The notes below the pieces were generated by a model. That model made no database searches, had not been told where the DNA came from, and saw only the letters and a list, made by a program, of their open reading frames with translations. This document shows positions 1 to 7,422 of a stretch of DNA of 51,220 nt, piece after piece. The DNA comes from Terriglobia bacterium (lineage in GTDB: Bacteria > Acidobacteriota > Terriglobia > UBA7540). Every line of letters begins with the position of its first letter. Position 1 is the stretch's first letter. The DNA lies in contig JASHON010000093.1 in NCBI GenBank assembly GCA_030041095.1, forward strand, positions 1-51,220. Reading direction: 5' to 3'. A program made the translations under genes and the position numbers.

Positions 1-387
1 AACCTTTCCGGCTCGTTTTATTGTTGCCGCGAAGCAATACCCATCATGCGGCGGCGCGCCGGCGGCCACATCTTTAACATCTCAACCCTCCTGGCCGTCC
101 ATCCGATACCCAGCGGAGCGGCCTACAACGCCTCCAAATTCGGGCTGAACGGCTTCAGCGAGGCCATGATGCAAGACGTTCGCTATGACGGCATCCGTGT
201 CACGATGATTATGCCGGGAAGCGTGGCCACGGATTTCGCAGGCCCGCCCGGCAGCGGCCTCCATGAGCCCTGGAAGTTGTCCGGCGCGGACATTGCCCGC
301 GCGGTCATCGACCTTTACTGCTACCCCGGCCATGCTCTCGTCAGTCGGATCGAGATCCGGCCATCACAGCCTCCTCAAAAGAAATAG
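1..387 (+). CDS. Short-chain dehydrogenase/reductase, C-terminal part (5' truncated by window edge)
   Basis: The frame is open from base 1 and stops at 385-387, so the N-terminal NAD(P)-binding Rossmann half (TGxxxGxG) lies outside the window. What remains shows the classical SDR active site: the NIS segment with the catalytic Ser near residue 28 of the visible part, and YNASK with catalytic Tyr42 and Lys46, followed by the PGxVxT motif (PGSVATDF) of the cofactor-binding loop. The visible part fits the second half of a roughly 240-residue classical SDR. Substrate cannot be told. An ATG at 46 lies inside the conserved helix and is not a real start. Confidence 0.9.
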   Translation, partial: NLSGSFYCCREAIPIMRRRAGGHIFNISTLLAVHPIPSGAAYNASKFGLNGFSEAMMQDVRYDGIRVTMIMPGSVATDFAGPPGSGLHEPWKLSGADIARAVIDLYCYPGHALVSRIEIRPSQPPQKK

Positions 388-485
388 GAAAACAAATCCA
401 GGAGGCCTGGACAACTTCAGTATGTCCGTAACAATCAGGAATCCATCTCGAATTACGGCGAGCGCTACCGGCAGGGAGAGCAGAT

Positions 486-1265
486 TTAGATAGGCCCCTC
501 CTGGTTGCCGACGACACGAAATGTGAAGGAGGCGATCGTCTCGCTGCTTACGGGGCTTCCGTTGAGTTTGGCAGGCCGGAATGTCCACTTCCTGACCGTT
601 TGCTCCGCAGCTTCTGTCAGGGATGGTGTGCCCCGGATCACGGCAATGTCGTCAACGGAACCCGATCTGCCCACCGTGACCCGCAATATCACACATACGT
701 ACGGAGCGGCGCCAGCGGCCAGACTCGTGAAGGGGTAGGGAGCGCCCTCGGTAGAAAGAATTTGGATGGGGCTGAAGGATGACAGCTTCGTCGGCGGGAA
801 CCCCGCCGTCCAACGGCGCCCGGGAGTAAATGAGGTGCTGAATCCGAATGACACGATTATGGAGCTCTCTACCGCTCTATGATCGAGCCTTGCAGGTTTG
901 AATTTCCATTGCTTAACCGTTCGCTCCACTTCTGCGGTGAGCAACGGAATCGCGTGTACTGCCTTAACGTGGCCTACAGTTCCTGATTTGGTTACGACGA
1001 CCTTCAGGATTACAGTGCCAACAGCCACACTCCTCGGTGGCCAATGTGGTTCTGCAACATGAACAACTTCCACGGGATCGAAAGACACACCCTGCGCCTT
1101 CGCAAGCTGGGCAGCCCAACAAGCGCATGCCAACAACAGAAAGACTGCCTTCGTCCCGATCGATCCGCATATTCTTAGCGTCCTCTTGCAGTTTCTACGG
1201 CCCTGGGAAGACCGCCCCGAGGGGGCGGCTGCGGGCATCAACGGGTCTTTTGAGTATTCCCTCAT
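486..1265 (-). CDS. Secreted protein with two TonB C-terminal-like domains
   Basis: A 259-residue protein with a hydrophobic segment (about residues 39-55, ending AKAQG) that looks like a signal peptide, preceded by an unusually long basic N-terminus. Two related modules follow, each with a hydrophobic strand, a sequence like VTKSGTVGHVKAV or VGRSGSVDDIAVI, and then a KQWKFKPARLDH or RKWTFRPAKLNG signature. That is the TonB C-terminal fold that normally touches the TonB box of outer-membrane receptors. There is no clear N-terminal transmembrane anchor with a Pro-rich linker, so it is not a classic energy transducer. It may be a periplasmic TonB-like protein. The start at 1265 is uncertain; an in-frame ATG at 1238 is an alternative. 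Confidence 0.7.
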   Translation of the reverse strand: MREYSKDPLMPAAAPSGRSSQGRRNCKRTLRICGSIGTKAVFLLLACACWAAQLAKAQGVSFDPVEVVHVAEPHWPPRSVAVGTVILKVVVTKSGTVGHVKAVHAIPLLTAEVERTVKQWKFKPARLDHRAVESSIIVSFGFSTSFTPGRRWTAGFPPTKLSSFSPIQILSTEGAPYPFTSLAAGAAPYVCVILRVTVGRSGSVDDIAVIRGTPSLTEAAEQTVRKWTFRPAKLNGSPVSSETIASFTFRVVGNQEGPI

Positions 1266-1449
1266 AAACTCTATGGAACGCAGTGCAGGCCGTGCGCTTC
1301 ATGTCGCCGTATCACGGTTTAAGGGCGATCCCAACCGGGAGGCTTCCAACAGTGATTGTACCGATCACCGTATAATTTGCAGTGTTAATTACCTGCACCG
1401 CCGCATTGCTACTGGTCTTCCGCCAAGTCGTGCATCACGCGTTGGCGCT

Positions 1450-1908
1450 TTAACGATTTCGGTAACCTTCCCCGGCCATGCTCAAGACGTGGAGGCTTGG
1501 ACTTCGATGACGACCCGCACGCATGGCTTTTCTCAGAGGGGGAGGCGTCTTCCCGGCTTGGGCCAGAACCTCAGCCGCAAACAGGAACAACTGGTTCTCA
1601 TCCACGCGCTCCCGTCTCGGCACATAGCGCGCCCTCCGCCCGCCATCTAACACCAACTCGATCCCAGCGTCCCCGGCGGTGTCCTCGCTGACTAGGGCGA
1701 AGCTCGCGGTTCCCTCCCTTCCCCCCGACTTCGATATGGCCCGTTCCGGACGGGCCGTGCGAAGCCGATACCGCCGCCAGTAAAACTGACTCTTCTTCAG
1801 CCGCCGTCGCCGACAGAACTCGCGGATCCATAATCCGCTCCGCGCCGCCTCGCCCAACGTCTGCTGCCGATATCTCGCCTTTTTCGCGTCACCCTTGCCA
1901 ATGCTCAT
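1450..1908 (-). pseudogene. IS66-family accessory protein TnpA, orphan remnant
   Basis: The first ~115 residues match the layout of IS66 TnpA: a helix-turn-helix segment (SGLWIREFCRRRRLKKSQFY) followed by WRRYRLR and, later, the typical GIELVLDGGRRARY strand. After about residue 115 the sequence no longer resembles the family. The partner genes tnpB and tnpC are absent on either side, so the gene is a stranded piece of an IS66 element and probably not functional. The 180 bases downstream (1270-1449) hold nothing recognisable. Confidence 0.7.
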
Positions 1909-1932
1909 TCCGTACCTCCGGGTTCAATCTCC

Positions 1933-1951
1933 ACGTGCGCACTGCGCACGT
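1933..1951. repeat. Perfect 9-bp inverted repeat upstream of the IS66 remnant
   Basis: ACGTGCGCA (1933-1941) and TGCGCACGT (1943-1951) are exact reverse complements separated by one base. The site lies 25 bases upstream of the IS66 TnpA start. It could be an operator or debris of an element end; nothing in the sequence decides. The rest of 1909-2156 shows no gene. Confidence 0.5.
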
Positions 1952-2156
1952 CGTCTTGCAGACCAAATGTCGGGGGAATTATCGGACGGAAACCTCAACT
2001 GTGGAAGGTGGTTTCACCGGACGGATACGATCATCGCGGCCAGGCCGCTTTTCATATCCGACGACCCGCGCCCGAACAGACTTTGATTTTCAACGCACGG
2101 CTGAAATTGATCGCTGAGGGAAACCTTCCGCACGTTGAAGAATCCTGCGCGTCATT

Positions 2157-3290
2157 TCACTTCTGCCCGGCGAGGATGCCTGGAAACCAGTGAACAGCAT
2201 TTGCATGGTAGAGTTTTTCGAGTAGCGGCTCTGGCAGGTCGAGGCCATGGTATTCCTTGTCCAAATATTCCACCCAATCGCTCGTGGCGAGAAAGCGCCA
2301 ATCGCGCGCGTAATAATTTTGCCATCTCTTGATGGTCGCCGCTGAGCTCGCGCCCGGCATGTAGTCGAGATCGGTCCCGTAAATCAAACGATCCTGGTAC
2401 TTCGTGATGAAGGCTACGGCGAATTGGCGCGGAAGCATCATGACGTAGGGCATCCGCGCGGCCATATCCACGGCAAAATTGGGGTAACGGTCGAAGTGCT
2501 CGCCCAATTGGGTGAAGTTTGATTCCATGCTGCCCAAATGAGCACCGACCACGCGCAGCTTCGGATTCTCCTCGAGCAAATGATCTCGCGCGCGAAGAAT
2601 TTCAGCCTTCGACGGAGCGCCAGCTTTGCCGTACATATACCATTCGGGATTGTGCTTGTAATACCCATAGTCGGGAGAGGCCGGCGTGAGTGGCTTCCAA
2701 CAGGAGTCGGGCTCGGCGAGGTGCGCAATCAGAGTCTTGTGGTGCGCGGCGATATCGCGATAGATCGGCTCGAATACGGAATTATCCGGCATCAGATAGC
2801 GCCCCTTCGCGTCTTTGATTTCCATGCCGATGTTCTTCCATATTTTGACTGCGATCGCGCCCTGGCTGAAGTCGCGATTGATCCGGCGAATCGCCGCTTG
2901 CACGAAACCGGGCTTCGCGAACGGAAACGGATCGAAGCTCGTGCAAAATGACACACGCCCGCCGCTCGCCTTGACAAAATTCTCGACCCGGCGAATCTCG
3001 AGCGGCAGATTCGCGAGCGCGGGCGTGCGGTCGTCGTCGAGGCAAATGTCCACGAGGTGCACGTTGAGCTGCTTCAGCATTCCGATAAAGGCGGGATCGG
3101 TCACATAAACGTGCGAGTGGGCGTCAATCGGGTCGAGCGCCGTGAAGGCCGAAAGCTCCGCAGGCGTGAGGGGGCCCTTGACAGCCGCGGGCGATTTCCG
3201 AGCCACGGCTGCTTTCTGTCCGACGCTCGCCTGACGCTGGCAGGCCCCCATCAAGAGAACCAGTCCAACGAGAACCGTTCGCCTTTTCAT
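2157..3290 (-). CDS. Amidohydrolase-2 family lipoprotein
   Basis: A 377-residue metal-dependent hydrolase of the amidohydrolase-2 (TIM-barrel) family, probably exported: the N-terminus MKRRTVLVGLVLLMGAC reads as a lipoprotein signal with Cys17 as the lipidated residue, although the -3 position is Met rather than Leu. Family motifs in order are DAHSH near residue 56 (first metal ligands), HLAEP mid-protein (third His), VGAHLGS near residue 250, and IYGTDLDYMP near residue 325, whose Asp is the usual catalytic/metal residue. A GGAGGG ribosome site lies 8 bases before the ATG. The substrate is unknown. The gene stands alone between IS debris on both sides. Confidence 0.85.
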   Translation of the reverse strand: MKRRTVLVGLVLLMGACQRQASVGQKAAVARKSPAAVKGPLTPAELSAFTALDPIDAHSHVYVTDPAFIGMLKQLNVHLVDICLDDDRTPALANLPLEIRRVENFVKASGGRVSFCTSFDPFPFAKPGFVQAAIRRINRDFSQGAIAVKIWKNIGMEIKDAKGRYLMPDNSVFEPIYRDIAAHHKTLIAHLAEPDSCWKPLTPASPDYGYYKHNPEWYMYGKAGAPSKAEILRARDHLLEENPKLRVVGAHLGSMESNFTQLGEHFDRYPNFAVDMAARMPYVMMLPRQFAVAFITKYQDRLIYGTDLDYMPGASSAATIKRWQNYYARDWRFLATSDWVEYLDKEYHGLDLPEPLLEKLYHANAVHWFPGILAGQK

Positions 3291-3435
3291 CTCGACCCTC
3301 CTCGATTTCGAATTTCATTCAGCGCTTTGGGGATAGTATGTCGATAGAGCAAATCCATTTCTTTCTCTTTTACCCCTCACACGTGCCGCGAAGCCGTCCC
3401 TAAAACAGGCTACGTGTCAGCCTTACAGTACATTT

Positions 3436-3830
3436 GGGGTCATCGAACTGAAGCTGCGATAAACCGCCATAAGGCGGCCTGTCCGTCATGCCGCTTCTAA
3501 AAACGAAGGACGGCTGAGATCGAGGCCGAACCTCCCGTAGGGGTTGATGTGACTGTAGAACAGTGGCGTAATACCTCTGAAGTCCTCTGGTTTCGATTGA
3601 TTCCAGAGTTTCTGCCGCTCGACCGTGCGCTCCACCAGGATGGTGTTAATCGGCATCAGGCAATTTTGCAGCAGTTGCAGTGATGACACCGAAATCTCCC
3701 GTTCTTCCGAAACCAAGGAATCTGTTTCTGGATGGGAACTGCCAGAGCAGCATCAGCGAGCAATTCCGTTGCCGCCATCGAGCCCTTTCGGGCTTATGAC
3801 GGTTTATCGCAGCTTCAGTTCGATGACCCC
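3436..3830. mobile_element. Tn3-family miniature element (395 bp, 38-bp terminal inverted repeats)
   Basis: The ends at 3436-3473 and 3793-3830 are 38-bp inverted repeats differing at one position. Each starts GGGGTCATCGAACTGAAG and ends ATAAG going inward, which is the length and GGGG...TAAG form of Tn3-family ends. Between them lies only the C-terminal tail of a Tn3-type transposase. This is the structure of a deletion derivative mobilised in trans. No 5-bp target duplication is visible (CATTT on the left, GAAAC on the right), so the insertion is old or recombined. It sits 50 bases downstream of the TIM gene. Confidence 0.85.
3486..3716 (-). pseudogene. Tn3-family transposase, C-terminal fragment
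   Basis: About 76 residues resembling the very end of a Tn3 DDE transposase: a helix SLQLLQNCLMPINTILVER, then a segment ending in ITPLFYSHINPYGRF, which corresponds to the conserved LSPL..EHIN..G motif near the C-terminus of this family, and the end LSRPSFLEAA. The stop is 12 bases inside the 38-bp terminal repeat, the usual placement for tnpA in Tn3 elements. A complete transposase has about 1000 residues, so more than 90 percent has been lost. The apparent start is just the point where the open frame begins. Confidence 0.75.
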
Positions 3831-3880
3831 GAAACGGGTTACGTGAAATCCCGCGTCGCATTTCGTACCTCTGTTGGAAT

Positions 3881-4627
3881 TCAACCCACTTCGGAAGCGT
3901 TAAGGTTCTTCCGCTTGGCAAGGTGTGTTTTCTTCCAAGCCTCTTTCACTGCTATCACCATTTGTTCGAGCGTTTCAGCAGGATTAACGGAGCAGAGGAC
4001 CCCGCTGCTGCTGCCAGTGCCATCAGCGCCAGCCAGGATAACTGCCGCCGCATCGGCCGGCGTGTGGATGCCGGCGCTACCGAAGATCAAGATGGAGGGA
4101 TCAATCTTCCTGACGCTTTCAATAGCTTGAATGATGAAATCCGGGCTCGCGGCCGCGACTGACTCAGCCCCCCCAATCAACTCGGGGGGTTCCGCCAAAA
4201 TCATGTCCGGTTTCAAGCGCGCGACGACGGCGGCCTCTGCCGGGGAATTCGCACACACCATAGTAAGCAATCCCACTTCCTTTGCCCTTTGGACGGTAAG
4301 TGCCAAATCACGCCGAGTCATGGGCTTCTCAGAATGGTTCAAGAGGACACCGGCAGCACCTGCGGCTTTCACCGCTTCGGCCAAGATGCTGCCACTACCC
4401 TTCCCTTCCCGCACCGGATCCAAGTGCTGGGAAAATACGAAAAGACTCCTTGCTGCCTTCGCTATGGGTGAGACGTCCACACACTGTGGTGTGAAGACGA
4501 TGGTGACCTCGTAGCGCCGACTAATCCGATTGGCAGCTCGGGCCAGTTGGACGGCTTTGAGACCGTATAAGTATCCCTTTAATCCGAGTTCAAAGAGAGG
4601 TTTCCTGATAGCTGTTTTGCAGCGCAT
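3881..4627 (-). CDS. Triosephosphate isomerase of the short, archaeal-like type
   Basis: A 248-residue TIM-barrel protein. It carries the N-terminal active-site Lys context (FELGLKGYLYG), the catalytic-His segment GVLLNHSEKPM (about residues 94-104), the catalytic-Glu segment LAEPPELIGG (about 143-152) and the phosphate-binding tail FGSAGIHTP...GADGTGSSSGVL. This order and spacing match archaeal-type TIMs and their bacterial paralogues used in tetrose or pentose catabolism rather than the glycolytic bacterial enzyme. It starts 3 bases after the stop of yjbQ, with a GGGGGAG ribosome site inside yjbQ, so the two are translationally coupled. It may feed DHAP from the aldolase at 13915-14784 into glycolysis; that link is inference. 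Confidence 0.85.
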   Translation of the reverse strand: MRCKTAIRKPLFELGLKGYLYGLKAVQLARAANRISRRYEVTIVFTPQCVDVSPIAKAARSLFVFSQHLDPVREGKGSGSILAEAVKAAGAAGVLLNHSEKPMTRRDLALTVQRAKEVGLLTMVCANSPAEAAVVARLKPDMILAEPPELIGGAESVAAASPDFIIQAIESVRKIDPSILIFGSAGIHTPADAAAVILAGADGTGSSSGVLCSVNPAETLEQMVIAVKEAWKKTHLAKRKNLNASEVG

Positions 4628-4630
4628 CAG

Positions 4631-5176
4631 CTACTCCCCCACGATCTGGATGTGCACGATTCGCTTCCTTGCGCGCACCGTATCGAAGTCCACGAAGTAG
4701 ATCCGGCCAAATTGCCCCAACTCGAGTCTTCCGGAGATGACCGGAATAGTTACGGATCGACCTACCAGGCAGGACCGCAGGTGTGCATCGGTGTTCAAAC
4801 TCCATTCCGCCTCCTCTCCAAGGTTCCTGGTGGCATGCTTGATATGTTTGGGACCAGGGTGCAGATACTGACGCTCATGGAGGCATTTGGGAATAATTCG
4901 CTCAAGAACATCTACCAGGTCCTGGAGAATATATTTGGTGCCGTCATATGTAGTGTCGTGCGATTCCTCTTGCAAAATAACGCTACATGTCGTGTGCTGA
5001 GAATAAACAGTCGCTATTCCAGCTTTAGCCCTTGATTCTCTAACAGCCTGTTCCACCCCGGAGCTGACGTCGTGAAAGGTAACTGGCAGCTTACTGGTCA
5101 CAGTCATCTCTTTGTGATAAACAGTCAATTCGAGGCTCCTTGAACCGAACCCAAAGAATTCATTATCCTGACGCAA
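4631..5176 (-). CDS. yjbQ: YjbQ/UPF0047 family protein
   Basis: A 181-residue protein of the YjbQ (UPF0047) family, for which secondary thiamine-phosphate synthase activity has been reported. The family core is clear: HDVSSGVEQAVRES, VYSQHTTCSVILQEE with the conserved HTT, then HATRNLGEE, NTDAHLRSCLVG with the conserved N-x-x-AH-x-x-S/C, and the C-terminal LGQFGRIYFVDFD that corresponds to LG.WQ.I...E.D in the family. It is first gene of a two-gene unit with the TIM at 4627. The start is uncertain: 5176 is TTG, and the alignable domain begins only near residue 13-24. About 180 bases upstream lead into the IS200 element. Confidence 0.85.
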   Translation of the reverse strand: MRQDNEFFGFGSRSLELTVYHKEMTVTSKLPVTFHDVSSGVEQAVRESRAKAGIATVYSQHTTCSVILQEESHDTTYDGTKYILQDLVDVLERIIPKCLHERQYLHPGPKHIKHATRNLGEEAEWSLNTDAHLRSCLVGRSVTIPVISGRLELGQFGRIYFVDFDTVRARKRIVHIQIVGE

Positions 5177-5355
5177 TTGTATCCAGGCACTCGCGATTCA
5201 CTTGCTGGCTTTCCCTAAACGATAACCAACTTTTATGCCAGCCACCCCGGTCAACTCGGTAGCCTCCGTGGTGGAATCGAACTTAGTGTCCTCATCAGGG
5301 ATGGTGGAAACCCCTCGCCTTGCAGGTGAAGATCAGAGTCGTGTAATGTGGTCGC

Positions 5356-5820
5356 GTGAAACGGTACCAACTGGGCGCGCACACGAAGCACGATTTGAAA
5401 GTGCATCTGGTCTTGATTCCGAAGTATCGGAAGAAGGTACTGACGGGGCAGGTGGCGCTTTGTGTGGGCGACCTGATTCGGCAGATTGCGATGGAGCATG
5501 AGATCACGATCCTGTCGGGGAAAGCGGCAAGCGACCACATTCACGTGCTGGTTGCCTATAAGCCGCACGTGGATGTCAGCATGATCGTGCAATGGCTGAA
5601 AGGCGTCAGTTCGCGGATATTCCTTCAGGAGTTTGCGCATTTGAGGAAACAGTTTTGGGGTCGTCAACTGTGGGCGAGAGGATACCCTGCAGTCAGCACA
5701 GGAAATCTGACGGACGAGATGGTCCAAGCGTACATTGAGGAGCAAGAGGGAGAACCCGTTCATGACGACAGCCGATTTGTAATCGACAACTCCATAAAGC
5801 TACCCCCTCCCAGGCGGTAG
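5356..5820 (+). CDS. tnpA: IS200/IS605-family transposase TnpA (Y1 HUH)
   Basis: 154 residues, the usual length for the single-strand Y1 transposase that moves IS200-type elements. Visible motifs are VHLVLIPKYRKKVL at the N-terminus, the HUH metal motif in SDHIHVLV (about residues 57-64), LKGVSSRIFL, LRKQFWGRQLWARGYP, and the catalytic Tyr in AYIEEQEGEP (about residue 124). Start is GTG. No TnpB gene accompanies it, as in true IS200. The IS200 ends are subterminal hairpins without inverted repeats; candidate imperfect hairpins lie near 5239-5276 and 5794-5818, but I cannot fix the exact ends. The frame is intact and could be active. Confidence 0.9.
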   Translation: MKRYQLGAHTKHDLKVHLVLIPKYRKKVLTGQVALCVGDLIRQIAMEHEITILSGKAASDHIHVLVAYKPHVDVSMIVQWLKGVSSRIFLQEFAHLRKQFWGRQLWARGYPAVSTGNLTDEMVQAYIEEQEGEPVHDDSRFVIDNSIKLPPPRR

Positions 5821-6282
5821 TTGTTTACTCCGTTCGCGCCCGTTCGTAGCTACCGATTGTATCCGCGGCCTGCCAGGCACGCGCAATTTCAACTTGGTCT
5901 GTTTTGGTCTTTCCAGCCTGGGAATCTCCACTGTGGCGCTCACCCGCCTAGCTCCAGCATTGGATCGAATTCTATACGCCACGAGTCCAAGCCAGATCGG
6001 GGCCCTTTTACTGTTATTTCCTCACCCTCCCCCACGCAACTTCGTGGAGTTGCGTATGCAAGGTAAAGGCTGTTTGGAATACCAGTTGAATGATCGAGTG
6101 TCTCCTGTACAAGTGCGAGTCCCAACTTTAGGTATAAGGGTAACTCTATAAGTCCCGGCGACGACCTTACGTTCAAAACAGAAACCTCCGTCTGCCAAAC
6201 TTCGGTCAGCCCCCGGTTTGGAATGGTCTGGGGGTGATGGTCAAAAAGCAACTGGGGCGCGACCTGGGTCTCTCTCTCAAAT
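5821..6282. other. Intergenic stretch between two insertion sequences; no gene seen
   Basis: About 460 bases with only short chance open frames on either strand. The one structured item is a stem-loop at 6034-6055: ACGCAACT and AGTTGCGT pair exactly around the loop TCGTGG. No T-run follows it, so it is not a clear intrinsic terminator. Joining 6291 to 7315, the sequence as it stood before the IS1595 insertion, gives a short open frame ending at 7376 that I do not recognise. Confidence 0.5.
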
Positions 6283-6291
6283 TCTTCAAAT

Positions 6292-7305
6292 GGAAGTATC
6301 CACTTGACTCACCGAACCCCTATATGTTGTGTTTTCCCCGGGCTGTTTGGACAATTGATACGTAAGTTGCTGGTTCCACGGCCATCGCCTGCTGGGCGAG
6401 GCGCAAAAACAGCTTGCCCCGACTGCACGACCTTCGGCGGTTGAATCGAAATGTGAACTCGTCCAGGTAAGAATCCAGGTGTTCGGCACTGACGGACCCC
6501 TGGCGGGAGCCGAGCACCCATCGCTTCAACAGCGAGATAACCCGATGGACCCCTGGCAGCAAATCGGAGGGAGATTTCTTATGACCTCGAAGAAAGGTGA
6601 TCCGATGGCGGTAGCCTGTCCTCTCCAGAGGCTCGTAGCCCAGCCACGCATCCGTATGCACCACGCTGCTCGGTTCAGTGGAGTCTTGCAGAAATGGAAT
6701 CAGACTCACGGCCGAGGCATCGGCGACGCGTCGCATCCGTATACGGCCGATACCGCGGCCATCTTCCTGCGCTGCCACCACGATCAATGCCCTCTTTTCG
6801 GTCTGCCGACCACGCATACCCTTTTCCATGCCACCAAGATAGGTCTCGCCTACCTCCACCGTTCCGGCGAGTCGGTCCCGGCCCGGCCTCACCATCGCCC
6901 GGCGCAATTTATGCAGCCACGCCGAGGCGGTTTGACAACTTTCCAGGCCCAACACCTGCTTCAGCCGCAGAGCGCTGACGCCGTTCTTCTGGGTGGTCAC
7001 CCACCAGATCGCCCGCAACCACATTGTCAGTGGGGCGTGCGTGTCCTGCAAAGATCGTTCCTGCCGTCACCGAGACTTCGTGAACGCAACTCGCACGCCG
7101 CCACAGAATCGAACGCAGTGGCCAGGCCTTGGTGCCACCGCAGCGCGGACATCGGAATCCTTCCGGCCACCAAAGCGGGAACAGATACTCCCGACATGCC
7201 TGCTCGAAGCTGAAGCGAGCCTCGAGTTTCGCCAACGTCCGGGGATAGTCCTCCATGGGCTCGCATACTAGAGGTTGTGGTTAGGTGAGTCAAGTGGATA
7301 TCCCC
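6292..7305 (-). mobile_element. IS1595-family insertion sequence with 8-9 bp target duplication
   Basis: The element is 1014 bp. Its inner terminal repeats, 6297-6318 and 7279-7300, are 22 bp with one mismatch (TATCCACTTGACTCACC then AACC). The outermost bases at both ends are GG. It is flanked by a direct repeat TCTTCAAAT at 6283-6291 and 7306-7314, which fits the 8-bp target duplication of this family with one shared extra base. The single transposase gene inside is frameshifted. The intact duplication suggests a fairly recent insertion, while the broken gene suggests it can no longer move by itself. Confidence 0.85.
6320..7256 (-). pseudogene. IS1595-family transposase, frameshifted
   Basis: Two overlapping frames make up one transposase. 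The first (7256 to about 7045) holds the N-terminal zinc-ribbon part: GFRCPRCGGTKAW, then SVTAGTIF. The second (from about 7051 to 6320) continues directly with QDTHAPLTMWLRAIW and carries the DDE-like core: TVEVGETYLGG (first acidic residue), VVHTDAWLGYEPL (second) and the RFNRR segment near the end. The join needs a single-base shift around 7045-7051. The second zinc-ribbon pair is also damaged: the expected CxxC reads RASC. Inactivation is therefore more likely than programmed frameshifting. Confidence 0.85.
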
Positions 7306-7422
7306 TCTTCAAATTCTCAGTGTCACGATTTTCGAAAAAAGCTCGATTTCACAGGGTTTTTGCAATGTTGTAGATGAAGCCGATAACCCAAGGATTGCTA
7401 ATCAGCCGAATCTATTCGAGTT

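Noticed and set aside
3403-3845. Similar 14-mers AAACAGGCTACGTG and AAACGGGTTACGTG outside the Tn3 miniature element as a target duplication
   Set aside because: They differ at two places, lie at unequal distances from the ends, and Tn3 elements duplicate only 5 bases.
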